The notes beneath the pieces were generated by a model that did no database searches, had not been told where the DNA came from, and worked only from the letters and a program-made list of their open reading frames with translations. From contig CALNHX010002289.1 in NCBI GenBank assembly GCA_940337035.1, positions 62,001 to 126,000 of the forward strand: a DNA stretch of 64,000 nucleotides, in the 5' to 3' direction. Positions 1 to 9,666 of this stretch are shown in pieces. The DNA is from Agriotes lineatus. Taxonomy: Eukaryota; Arthropoda; Insecta; Coleoptera; Elateridae. Every line of letters begins with the position of its first letter. Within the stretch, counting starts at the first letter, position 1. Position numbers and translations under genes: made by a program.

Positions 1-372
1 ACATCTGCTGGACTATGGCTCCATCAGTGTGGATACCTTGGGGCCACCCCAGATGGCCTTGTAGACGAAGAAGAGCTTGTGGAAGTTAAATATCCATTTA
101 AATATCGCAATTTCAACTTGATGGAATCATTGCACATGATAAAGGCTATATTTGTTCTTACGATAAGGTACTGCAACAGTTTGTGGTAAATGAAAACCAT
201 GAATATTTACACCAAATACATAAAAAGAAATAGTATCTAGTTATCTGGACTCCTCAAGTCATAGCAATAATTCCAGTTACAAAAATAGAAGAATGGGCAG
301 AAAATATAGAAATTTTGAAGAATTTTTATCATACAAAATGCCTTTCATCTCTAGTGAATGTCGAAATTAAAT
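1..372 (+). pseudogene. YqaJ-type viral-recombinase/exonuclease fragment
   Basis: Frame 1 from base 1 reads GYLGATPDGLVDEEELVEVK, then YPFKYRN. This matches the metal-binding core of YqaJ-family exonucleases, where the Asp of PDG and the E-x-K pair are catalytic. The frame shifts near 150 into a segment ending at a stop near 227, then shifts again to a segment starting VIWTPQVIAIIPVTK and ending at a TAA at 369-371. The N-terminal part lies beyond the window edge. In the intact family the protein would process DNA ends during transposition. With at least two frameshifts this is a relic. Confidence 0.6.
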
Positions 373-488
373 AAATGTGTAACTATGTTGTGAGTAAAAT
401 AGCATACATACCTCGTGAGAAGGCTTATTCCAACTTCGCGCTTTTAGCTGACCTCTCCTATATGGAGCTCATCCCAGCGCGGGAAGCA

Positions 489-688
489 ATCACGGAAACA
501 AACTGTGCACATCATCAAATATTTAGTTATTAATTTAAAGTTACTGTTTGATGACGTGCACCGTTTGGTTCCGTGATTTACCTATAGTTAATCATATTTA
601 TTGTAACTATAGGTAAATCACGGAATCAAACGGTAACTTTAAATTAATAACAAAATATTTGATGACGTTCACCGTTTGTTTCCGTGAT
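489..688. repeat. 200-bp imperfect palindrome
   Basis: Positions 489-540 (atcacggaaacaaac...) are closely matched as a reverse complement by 637-688. The interior (about 545-630) repeats the same idea with gtttgg/ttccgtgat arms around a short AT loop. The whole stretch could fold as a hairpin between the two convergent ISL2EU genes. It may be a small fold-back insertion or an internal feature of the element. Confidence 0.6.
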
Positions 689-938
689 ATTGCTGTACTA
701 TTAATAAGAAATTTTTTATTAGATAGCAGTTAGAGCAATATTTTTGTAAATACTTTTATTTATTAAGTTAAGTTCTGTAATTAACAAAACGAATATTTGA
801 GTAAACATAAACTAACATATAGTAATGTACAACTATACAATAATAAAAAAATGTCTTATTTAAATAAATAAGCAGTTGTTAATTAACACTCTTATTTCTA
901 TTTTTACTGTTCGCCTTCAAAATATGTTTAAACTTCCT

Positions 939-1788
939 TTATTGGTGGAAATTGGTTAGTGCGCCACACACTTTCCAAATTTTGGTTGCCGAGTTCATTA
1001 AATTTTGGGGTATTAGATTTAGTATTTTGTATGCCTTAATACGACGAATTGCTCTTTCCACATGAATTCTAGCACGAGCAATATTTTTGGTTTGTATTAC
1101 CCGAGAAGGAGTAAACTGTGGTTGGCACAAAAATGGTGGAATATTTAGAGAAACACCTGCCGCTAAAATGTCGCCAATGAGAAATCCCTTATCTGCAATT
1201 ATCAAATCTCCTGGTTCAAAAATAGTAAGTACTCCACAGTTCTGCACAATTTTCTTATCAGAAGTGGAACCAGGATACAATAAACTCAAGTAAATCACAA
1301 CTCCATTTGGTGCAACTCCCACAAGACCTTTTAAAGTGTTACGGTGCTTGTAATGGCTATGTCGCTTTTTGCTTTTCAAGCAAACATGGAATTTCAGAAA
1401 AAATTTCGGTGCGATCTAATACCATTCTTGTGATCGGAAAGAAAGCAAAACAATTAGGTAAACATGCTTGATTATCTTTAACAGATGGTACAGATGACAT
1501 TAAACTGGAAAATATTACTTTGCGTAACAAATTTAACCAAGTTAAAAAAATATTAGTAACTGTTGCAGTGCCACAGTTAAAGCGCTGAGCTAAATCTTTA
1601 TGTGGGGGATTCTGGCGCAGATTATATAACGTTAAAAATAATTGATCGATGGCAGAAATACGTTCCACGTTCCATTCTAAATAATAATTTTTATCAATAT
1701 TTTCCAACAAATTGAAAAACGATAAAAAAATTTCTTTGTTGGGTAGTCCAGTATATAAGACAAAGTTAGTAATTAATAATAAGTACAT
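939..1788 (-). pseudogene. DDE transposase of the ISL2EU/DDE_Tnp_4 type, frameshifted
   Basis: Two overlapping minus-strand frames together form one transposase. The upstream frame (1788-1357) has a helix-turn-helix-like LAQRFNCGTATVTNIFLTWL segment and the first acidic motif, VLDRTEIF. The downstream frame (1379-939) carries KHRNTLKGLVGVAPNG, the second Asp in LIIADKGFLIGD and the Glu in ARARIHVERAIRRIK, in the order of a DDE catalytic triad. A frameshift near 1360-1380 separates them. No THAP zinc finger is visible upstream, so the N-terminus is missing or decayed. The gene converges on the YqaJ fragment. Confidence 0.7.
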
Positions 1789-1800
1789 AAGAATGCTATA

Positions 1801-2262
1801 AATTTTAACAAAATATGCTCATTCTATTTATGGTAGTTTCTACACTTGAGCCAAGTTACGAAGGCAAGCGACGTAAACAAAGATGCTGACAGTTCCCGGT
1901 GCATGCTAAACCAGTTTCACACCGGTGCGCATTTTACGTAAACTTCCGTCGCATGTTGCCGTAAAAGAAATTACCGCACAACAAAACAACGTAATGATTA
2001 TTACACACAACTGTTACATGACTGATATCATCCAATGACAACCATGCATTTTTTGAAAATCAACCAATCCCGAACTGATTACTTGATAAGCTTCCCTAGT
2101 GCTAATTATCAACCCCGTAGATGGTAGCATAATTAGAAATGGAAATGCAAGAAACACGCAATTTGAGTTTGTTGGCATTATTAGATCAATTTTAAATCAT
2201 AATTCGTATATGTGTTTTGTGTAATAATCTTCAAAATATAAACGCGGGGGACACAGTTACAT
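1801..2262. other. No gene recognised
   Basis: AT-rich DNA with a slightly GC-richer patch at 1850-1970. I see no coding motif, RNA gene or clear element end here. Confidence 0.5.
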
Positions 2263-2362
2263 ATAATTTTGCCCGTGCCAAGAGTGATCGTGCTGGTTGA
2301 AAACTGCCCTCGGAACAGTTTTCATTGCAACCAGCACTCGACCCTTGCCGTGTGCAAAATTA
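2263..2362. repeat. 100-bp fold-back hairpin
   Basis: The arm taattttgcccgtgcc at 2263 is matched, reverse-complemented with a few mismatches, by the sequence ending at 2362. The arms continue inward through gtgctggtt and aaaactg to a centre near 2312. It resembles a small MITE or fold-back element. No target duplication could be fixed. Confidence 0.55.
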
Positions 2363-2736
2363 TCGGTAAGTATGTCTCGCCCTTGTTATATTACTATTGA
2401 TAATACTTGTCGCTTCGTTCGTAGAACAACATATACGACTGTTAAAAATTAAAAAAATTTCCACAACCGAGAATAGAAATCAGTTTCTAGGTTACAAAAA
2501 TTGTGACAGAAAGAACACATTTTCTCTATACGGAGGAAATGGGCAATATGAAAATGTCTGTTGTCATGGTATTCATAAAATAACACAATCGGCAATTAGA
2601 GTAACAGCCAAGGAGGAGCGTGTAAAAGGAAATATGGTGAAAGTAGGATACCAGTAATGTCATCAGAAAATACTATAAATAATCGGACTCGGTAAATGGT
2701 AACATAAAATAAATAACTCCCTTCGGCGATTTCATG
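2363..2736. other. Unassigned; one short open frame
   Basis: An 86-codon plus-strand frame at 2397-2657 has no motif I recognise and is probably chance. No RNA gene or repeat boundary is visible. Confidence 0.4.
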
Positions 2737-3036
2737 TTACGTATTCAGTCTCTTGCAACATTTGTCTGCCCTGGGCCCAAGTGGTTTTGGATTTCCTCGT
2801 GGTTTCAGTTGGTCAAACTGAGCTGGCACGAATACTGGCTCAACTTTCGGTTCTTCTGCTCCAGGAAGCGCCTAAACAAAAATTAATATTAGAACTGCAG
2901 CACTGTATTTATTTTAATTCGTACCTGGGTTACAAAATGGTGCAATGTCATTAAAATATTGCAATTATCTTCCTCACAATTGGAACCAACGGAGTGCTTT
3001 GAAACCAGATTATTCACAAGCCATCCTGGACGCATA
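2737..3036 (-). pseudogene. 3' end of a spliced P-element-like transposase gene, distal duplicate
   Basis: The minus strand shows coding sequence in two exons. The upstream exon, entering from about 3036, reads RPGWLVNNLVSKHSVGSNC then EEDNCNILMTLHHFVTQ. A CAG|GT donor at 2925/2924, a 53-bp AT-rich intron (2872-2924) and a TTTTTGTTTAG acceptor follow. The last exon reads ALPGAEEPKVEPVFVPAQFD and ends CCKRLNT at a TAA (2737-2739). The continuation upstream is found beyond the 3,273-bp insertion (see 6310-6740), where the sequence resembles the C-terminal half of P-element-type transposases. The family call is tentative; the exon/intron structure is clear. Confidence 0.5.
2841..2986. repeat. 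146-bp direct repeat, copy 1 (contains the 53-bp intron)
   Basis: This 146-bp stretch recurs at 6537-6682 in the same orientation with nearly no change (for example ctgctcc against ctgcttc). It spans exon, intron and exon of the minus-strand gene, so it records a duplication of genomic DNA and not of spliced RNA. Confidence 0.9.
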
Positions 3037-3121
3037 TACGTAATCTGCAGACGCATAAGGTATTATGACAACTGTTCGGCCACAATCGGTAATTGATTAA
3101 TATGGAGCCAATGAAAGTTTA

Positions 3122-3166
3122 AGTAAAGTGCAGACACAGAGAGGTATTAGACGTCTGCAGTTTACT
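3122..3166. repeat. Subterminal palindrome, left end
   Basis: agtaaagtgcagac at 3122-3135 pairs with gtctgcagtttact at 3153-3166 around a 17-bp spacer. The shared core ctgcagac also occurs in the outer inverted repeat, which suggests repeated binding sites for one protein. Confidence 0.75.
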
Positions 3167-3956
3167 TAGTGGTTTCGCTTTGAGTTGCTATATCGTATTA
3201 AATGTCGTCTAAAATTACTATAAATTATTGAAATATAGAAAGTATGCTCCCAGAACGCTAGGAGTACAATTTGTAAACGACACAGCTGTTTGATTAAATC
3301 TAACTACCAAAGATGAAGTTTAGGTTAGCTTTGCATGTTTATCTTTCGACCAACCGACCGAAAAAACAGACCGAAAGAATGCCGGTAGATATACAAACTG
3401 TATCTAACCAAATTTAGCGCTTACAAAATGTAATTTTTCGAAAACAGTTAAAAGAATCTGGTCTGATACACGCACACAACTTCCTTTTACAGTGATTTTA
3501 TAATTAACCATAAATTTGATTTTTAATTTTTAAGCATTTGTCAAAAATTACAAATTTTACAGAAACCGTACAAAATAGAGCGTTAGTTGAAGAGACAAAT
3601 TTTCTCTAAAATTCTCTGCTGAATTAAAAATGTAATAATATAGCGGGTGTTCTATTTAAAATATGAATTAATAAAAAAAGAAAAAGAAACAAAAGAAACC
3701 TATTTTAGAGGTATTCAACTGGAAAATCACCTATCTCACATCAATACACATTAAAAATGTAGTAAAAATGCTTGACAAAATCGTTAGAGCCGTTTTTTTT
3801 AAATCGAAAGAAAACTGAAAAATCACAAGAGTAAAAACACCATACTTCCGGTTATGCGATTTTATTCAAAAACTTTCTGTCGCATCTAGATAATACACAA
3901 AACTTATATATGAGGTTTCAACGTCATACCTCTTTTCGTTTTTGAGATATTCTGTT

Positions 3957-3990
3957 CACACACAGACTCACACACACAGACAGACAGACC
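3957..3990. repeat. CA/GACA microsatellite
   Basis: A run of cacacacagactcacacac followed by gacagacagac lies inside the 3.27-kb element. It is a low-complexity tract with no other visible role. Confidence 0.8.
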
Positions 3991-4571
3991 AATGAACAAA
4001 AACATGTTTTTTGGGTTCAGGGGACTCTAAAACGTGAAGATATGTTGAAAACTCAATTTCGAATTATTGTAAAAGGTGACATTTTTATTTTATTTTTAGT
4101 GGATGAAGTGATTCATTTTCGTATACACAACAGGACGCAAACTACTTTTACGTTCTAAAACGCGTCCAGCGACGTTTGAATTAATTTAGTGAATAAAATG
4201 GATCAGGATATTTACCAATTTATTATTTCAACTTAAACAGTTAGTTTTACCCCTATAATTATACTAAAGTTAATTAATTACTATATGTAATTATATTGAA
4301 TTCCAATGTTAAAATGACATAAATTTTATAATTATTATTCATATTCTATCAAATAAATTCATGTTGACAGTTCTATAATTTTTATTTCAATTTTGCTTAA
4401 TATTAATTCAATTTTCGCAAACATTTTATTTGTATCTCGTGTTTTTTTTATCGAAAAATCATAAAGAAAGTATCACTTTTTTAACAAAAAAATTGTAAAG
4501 AAAGTAACACGTTTTTAACTATTTTATTGAAATTGCGAATTGTCTATTTGACAGTTATAAATGTTGAAGTC

Positions 4572-5985
4572 TTTTTCGACCAAATTTCGAGTTACAAGGG
4601 ATCACTATGCAAAAAATAACGTTAGCAACACATATGAAAACAACTTTTTTTACTCATTTGTAGTTGTTTTTGAATGACTACATGTATTCACATACATTTT
4701 CCGATGGCGATTCCACACGTGTGTTACATACTATTTTTCCTGCGACAGTTTCGCATTCTACAACAAATTTAATCTTTTAATTTGACATTCGTTAAAAAGT
4801 TGTCGGTTTTAACCAGTCATAGTATGATTCTTACATGAGAGTGCAAAAAGTGAGTACTTTCTGCACTGTCGTAGAAGTAGCATATTATTATACTAGTTTA
4901 ATAAGAGGGCTGATTGTAGCACGAGTGGGTTTGGGGCATGAGTGCGCAACGAGGAGTGCTCAAATAGAGATGCAATGAATTTTATTCAACGACGATAATA
5001 CACTAATTTTATTTACTTTCAACAAAAATAATCAAAAACTTTTAATTTTGACATTTCATAAATATGACAATCTGTCAGTTGTCTGAAATAACGTTTTTCA
5101 TATGAAAACAACAATACAGAAACAGTGTTTTGATGGACTCCATTACAGCGGTGTTATAATAACCACATTAAAACATTAACATACGTAAATAATATCTGTA
5201 TTTTTCGTCAAAAGTTAAAAGTATTGTTTTTTTTCGTAGGATGAAGATTTGTTCACGAGCAGCGTCATGATAATTTTACGAGCGAAAAATGATATCTCCA
5301 AAAGTAAATGTTATTTTTTCTACGAATATTAAAAAATAAATTTACATTATCTATTGCAAAAACTACAAATGAATTTAGAATCTGGCCGTTTTTGGTTTAG
5401 TTATTGTAGCCGTAATAAACAAAATAGCCACCATTCTTGCGAGCAAACAATTGGTTATTTATTAATTTCCATAGCAACGTGCACTTTCATCTGTAGAGTG
5501 AAACAAAGAGCTAGGTACTTTATAAGCGCTAAACTACACTACAACTGTCATTAAAAATTACAATTTTATTCCAGGTGACTACACTTAAATATGTCAAAAT
5601 TAATTTATGAGAGAGCACCTTAAAAGTACACACTTTTAACACGTTAAAAATACTTAGTAAACCAATATTTGTCAGATAACTAAGGAAAATCAATAACTTT
5701 CAGTTGTTTGGCAGCTCGATATTTTGAAAAAAATCTAGTAAGGCTTTCTATATTCTAATCAAATGTCAAAATTAACATGATTATTTTGAAAAATGTCTAC
5801 AACTGCTTTCTATATTATAATCAAATTAATAAAAGTTACATTTATCTTGCTGATTTTTAACGACAGTTGTATAATAGTATATTGTACAACTAATTATTAA
5901 ACTAATACTTCTTCCACGAATTTGAAGTTTTATTAACGAGGGCGAAGCATAATTATCGCTGGTAACTCGAAATTTGGCCGAAAAG
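4572..5985. repeat. Internal inverted pair inside the 3.27-kb element
   Basis: Positions 4572-4595 and 5962-5985 are inverted copies, 22 of 24 bases identical, sharing ccaaatttcgagttac. They may be the ends of a nested 1.4-kb insertion or simply internal repeats. Nothing coding lies between them apart from an unrecognised 66-codon frame at 5354-5554. Confidence 0.45.
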
Positions 5986-6190
5986 CGGTCATATTACAAA
6001 TGTGCAGTAACGTGAGAAAATTCTTATATCAAAATTAATTAATAGAATCTAATTACATCTGACCAAATATCTCTCGTTTAATCGGAATAAACCGAACATT
6101 TCAAGAGAAAATACTATACTAATAATAATAGTCTGTATTTATCAACTCAATATACAATAAATACGAAATAATAGTGGTCACGGTGCTTGC

Positions 6191-6234
6191 GTAAAGTGCA
6201 GACGCATTATAATGCAACACGTCTGCAGTTTACT
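6191..6234. repeat. Subterminal palindrome, right end
   Basis: gtaaagtgcagac at 6191-6203 pairs with gtctgcagtttact at 6221-6234. It is the counterpart of the palindrome at 3122-3166 at the other end of the element. Confidence 0.75.
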
Positions 6235-6309
6235 TCTGTTCTGATTGGCCGTACGACTTCGGAAAAAACGATGTGATGGGTTATACCTTATGCGTCTGCA
6301 GATTACGTA

Positions 6310-6740
6310 CATTTTGTCAAAGAACACAAGGGCTCTTTGCCAAAATTCTGGACGCACTGATTTCTCTGCTTTGACATCTACAGCCCACAGCAGTTTTCAA
6401 TTGTTTCCCATGTTTATTGAAAAGCAAACTACCGTTCACACTGGCGAACAAATTGCCCATAAAATGAAAGAATTCTGCAGTGTCTGTAGCCCGGCTCTCC
6501 ATTTTGATGGCCCCATTTTGGGCAGCGTATTCTAAACAACTTTCGGTTCTTCTGCTTCAGGAAGCGCCTAAACAAAAATTAATATTAGAACTGCAGCACT
6601 GTATTTATTTTAATTCGTACCTGGGTTACAAAATGGTGCAATGTCATTAAAATATTGCAATTATCTTCCTCACAATTGGAACAAGGGCTTTTTGCCAAAA
6701 TTCTGTACGCACTGATTTCTCTGCTTTGGTAGCCATGACA
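6310..6740 (-). pseudogene. P-element-like transposase fragment, proximal part
   Basis: Read on the minus strand from 6537, the frame gives TAEFFHFMGNLFASVNGSLL, then FNKHGKQLKTAV, and after a small shift KAEKSVRPEFWQRALVFFDK up to the insertion at 6309. Acidic TAEF...N-LF-S-NG followed by a W-x-x-AL-x-F segment resembles the region before the C-terminus of P-element-type transposases. Upstream (6682-6730) a second copy of the SVR-EFWQ-ALV segment joins directly to the 146-bp repeat. An internal tandem duplication has therefore rearranged the gene. The gene is broken and the family call is tentative. Confidence 0.5.
6537..6682. repeat. 146-bp direct repeat, copy 2
   Basis: Partner of 2841-2986, with the same exon-intron-exon structure on the minus strand. 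It is followed at 6683-6730 by a near copy of 6324-6368, so the duplicated unit is longer than 146 bp. Confidence 0.9.
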
Positions 6741-7136
6741 GTTTCACTTGGCAGGAGGGAGATTTCGTACCGTGAAACAAACCGATCGGCATCGGCACCA
6801 CTCGGATCAGAATATGCAGGGTTGCCAGGCTGAATGCATGCGCGTTTTCACGTGTTACGTCCTAACGATTAAAAATTTTTGTCTACCAATTCCGCTTTGC
6901 CTGGCTGATCTGCTAATTTATTTTTGAGAGTTTCGTCTAATAAATGAGAATGAAAATGTACCAGAAATATTTTAAAAATATACTTTTGCAGAAACGGTTT
7001 CAGAATGTACCAGATTCGTAGAATTGTACCAGGTCTGGCAACGCTGCTAATATCAAGACCACGCCCACAATCGAACTACACATAGACCACGCGCATGCAT
7101 GTTTGACCTTGGGAAGTGTTCTGCTTTATTATAGAG
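6741..7136. other. No gene recognised
   Basis: Moderately GC-rich at 6760-6900 and AT-rich after. No coding motif or element boundary was found. Confidence 0.5.
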
Positions 7137-7186
7137 TTATGATTATGATTATGATGATTATGATTATGGTGATTATGATTATGATA
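7137..7186. repeat. (GATTAT)n microsatellite
   Basis: About eight imperfect units of gattat/gatgat directly precede the truncated non-LTR element that starts near 7197. Confidence 0.85.
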
Positions 7187-7196
7187 CTTAATTAAA

Positions 7197-8819
7197 AAAC
7201 AAGAAGCAGAATTTCCAAGGAGTAGAAGTAACCGATTTCAAAGAGATAGCTGAAAATGTTAACCAATACTTCATAAATAGTATTGTCGACATAAATCGTG
7301 ATATACTAAACACCGATTTTGAAGCGGCATTCATACCTGATCCTGTTAACATCTTTAAATTTAAGAAGTCTTCTTTAATCGATCTTGAGAAAACAATAAC
7401 GAGCATAAAAATAAAGTGTACTACAGATGGCATTTCTGTTCGGGTTCTAAGAGATGCATTGCCAATTATAGGAAATCCTCTGGTAAAATTAATAAATGAG
7501 TCGTTAAAGAGTGGAATTTTACCAGAATCCTGGAAAAAATCCAAAGTAATTCCTATCAGAAAAATTGTGGGTACACAGAAATGTGAAGAATTTAGACCAA
7601 TTAATACGTTGCCGGTGTACGAACAAATTTTAGAAAAAATTGTCAAAGACCAATTGCAGGAGTTTATCGAAGCAAATAAGATTATAAGTGGCAAACAATT
7701 CGGATTCCGAAGCAAGCAATCGTGTAAAACGGCATTAAATCTAGTTTTAGCGAATTGGAAAAGTGAACTTGATCAACAGAAAAGTGTAGTGGGCCTGTTT
7801 CTAGATTATAAGCGTGCTTTTGAAACAATCGATAGAAAAAAATTGATTACAAAACTGGACAAATATGGAATACAGGGAATCGAGAAACAATGGTTCGAGA
7901 GTTATCTATCTTCGCGAACCCAAACAACTGTGTATGATGAAGAGGAATCGACGGAAATTCTTAACACATTAGGGGTTCCTCAGGGATCCGTATTAGGTAC
8001 ATTGCCATTTCTACTGTACATCAATGATCTGGAAATAAATATCAAACACTGCTGGCTAAATTTGTTTGCTGACGACACATTAGTTTGGGTAACTGCGGAA
8101 AATACTATTGATGCCGTCAACAAAATAAATGCAGATCTTGAGATAATATCACAATGGTTACAAATCAATAAACTAAAATTAAATATTGCCAAAACAAAGT
8201 GCATAATTGTGTCAAATAAAATAATAGTGAAAATATAACTGTTAAAGTAAAAATAGACGGTCTAGAAATAAACCAGTGTCTGAAATTAAATATCTGGAAG
8301 TTATTATAGATAATAGACTTACTTTTCGTAGTTATATAAATTTTATCATTAAGAAAGTTGCTAAAGAAATGAGATTTTTTGGAAGGATATCTAGTAAACT
8401 ATCAATGCTAGAATTCTAATATATTAAACCATTATTGCTCCACGCTTTGATGGCTGTGCAAGTAACCTCTTTCTTTGTTACGAAGCGGACTTGCAAAGGT
8501 TGCAAAAACAACAAAACAGAGCGATGCAAAATATTTTAAATATACGAATATTAGGTTAATGCAAAATACGTTACAGTGGTTAAGTATCAAATAGCGTATT
8601 TATTTTAATTCAGTGGTTTTGATATACAAAGCTATTAATAATTTATTACCAAATTATATGTCGGATCATTTGATACTAAATGCTGACGTTCATCAATATA
8701 AAACAAGAAATCGATTAGATTTTAGGCTGCCTAAATTAAATAATGCAAGCAAACAAAATTCTCTGTATTACAAGAGACTAAAAGTCTATAATTCGCTTCC
8801 TCAAGATGTAAAAAAATAA
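7197..8819 (+). pseudogene. 5'-truncated non-LTR retrotransposon, RT region (CR1/Jockey group)
   Basis: An open frame from about 7197 to 8238 covers the RT fingers and palm: FRPINTLPVYEQILEKIV, DYKRAFETIDRKKL, LGVPQGSVLG and the catalytic LFADDTLVWV. After a frameshift the thumb follows (SEIKYLEVIIDNRLTFRSY, about 8275-8418), and a C-terminal segment at 8613-8819 (NYMSDHLILNADVHQYKTRN, ending LPQDVKK). FADD is intact, but endonuclease and ORF1 are absent and two shifts break the frame. It is a distant relative of the RT at 33500-35422, sharing FRPIN, AFETIDR and the N-SLP tail. Confidence 0.85.
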
Positions 8820-8957
8820 CAAACATTTATAGTTTTAAAAATATTTAAGCAGCTTTGTGAACAATACCTACTATTAATATTAATGTTATTAGTGATAAAT
8901 AATTTAAGATAAAATAATAATGATTCTATGTACTGGTATATTATACTAAATAAATGA

Positions 8958-9117
8958 ACTTACTTTGAAATTTATCACCTGTGCTATAATATTCTCGTTA
9001 ATTTTCAACTCTTCACTGATCGTCATACATTTTGTTTTCTCTATAGATATTACCATATTGTATTGTTGACAGGTTTGATTGAAGATATGCAACATTCTTT
9101 GCAGTTTGTCTTCATCT
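8958..9117 (-). pseudogene. Non-LTR reverse transcriptase fragment
   Basis: The minus strand from 9117 reads DEDKLQRMLHIFNQTCQQYN, then MVISIEKTKCMTISEEL. This is the segment that follows the catalytic FADD in RTE-like reverse transcriptases (the D-L-Q...F...K-T-K block). It is about 53 codons long, has no start or stop, and is followed on its upstream side by an (AAT)n tract at 9118-9138. Confidence 0.6.
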
Positions 9118-9138
9118 ATAAATAATAATAATAATTTA

Positions 9139-9569
9139 TTTCTGAAGAGTATTCATATGTAGAATACACAATAATCTAAGATGACTAGAACTTTCAGAAA
9201 TAAATGATGAATGGACTTAGCCCACAGAAGTAAAACTTGAGCGTGGGCGATTGAAATATATGAAAACGTAGTGAAGTACATTTCTCAACACTTTGCAATT
9301 CGCTAAATTGTTTTGATCAAGCATTTTTTATGTCTATTAAATTATGAACTAGCAACCAGTGAGACAAATGTCTCATTTAATAAAACAAAAAAGACCGTTT
9401 TTCAAATAGAACGCGTATTAAATAAAAATAATAATATTTTTTAAAATATTTTATTTTCTCGAAAACCGGAAGTGTCCCGTGACTGAAATTCGGTTCCTGA
9501 CCAGACATGACCATTCCAAACATATAACTTTCATAACTTTTTTCTCTATCTCTTACGGTTTGGCTGCTG
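9139..9569. other. No gene recognised
   Basis: AT-rich DNA with no motif or repeat boundary recognised, ending at the 21-bp tandem repeat. Confidence 0.5.
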
Positions 9570-9632
9570 AAACAGCGTCCCGGACAGACAAAACAGCGTC
9601 CCGGACAGACAAAACAGCGTCCCGGAGAGACA
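9570..9632. repeat. Three tandem 21-bp units
   Basis: The unit aaacagcgtcccggacagaca occurs three times, the last with one change (gagaga). It lies just beyond the 3' end of the minus-strand non-LTR element and could belong to its 3' untranslated region. Confidence 0.85.
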
Positions 9633-9666
9633 AGTCTATATCTAGGGGTATTCTGTAGCCAAGATT

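Larger units (their letters stand above)
1..1800. mobile_element. Decayed ISL2EU (IS4EU)-like DNA transposon
   Basis: The window opens inside a two-gene DNA transposon. A plus-strand YqaJ-type exonuclease fragment and a minus-strand DDE transposase converge on a palindromic spacer. A transposase paired with a YqaJ-like nuclease is the known gene content of ISL2EU/IS4EU elements. I cannot place the terminal repeats: the left end lies outside the window and no matching end is visible near 1800. Both genes carry frameshifts, so the copy is dead. The family assignment is from established knowledge plus motif reading. Confidence 0.6.
3037..6309. mobile_element. 3,273-bp element with perfect 27-bp terminal inverted repeats, inserted in the P-like gene
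   Basis: Left end 3037-3063 and right end 6283-6309 are exact reverse complements over 27 bp, starting tacgtaatctgcagacgcat. Inside each end lies a second palindrome with gtaaagtgcagac and gtctgcagtttac arms (3122-3166; 6191-6234). The outermost six bases, TACGTA, are themselves palindromic, so they may be target duplication and not repeat. The element splits a minus-strand coding sequence that continues on both sides. The interior is AT-rich and has no transposase ORF, so the copy is non-autonomous. I cannot assign it to a superfamily. Confidence 0.75.

Noticed and set aside
6317..6502. Independent 61-codon minus-strand gene
   Set aside because: It is an internal piece of the broken P-element-like transposase, not a separate gene.
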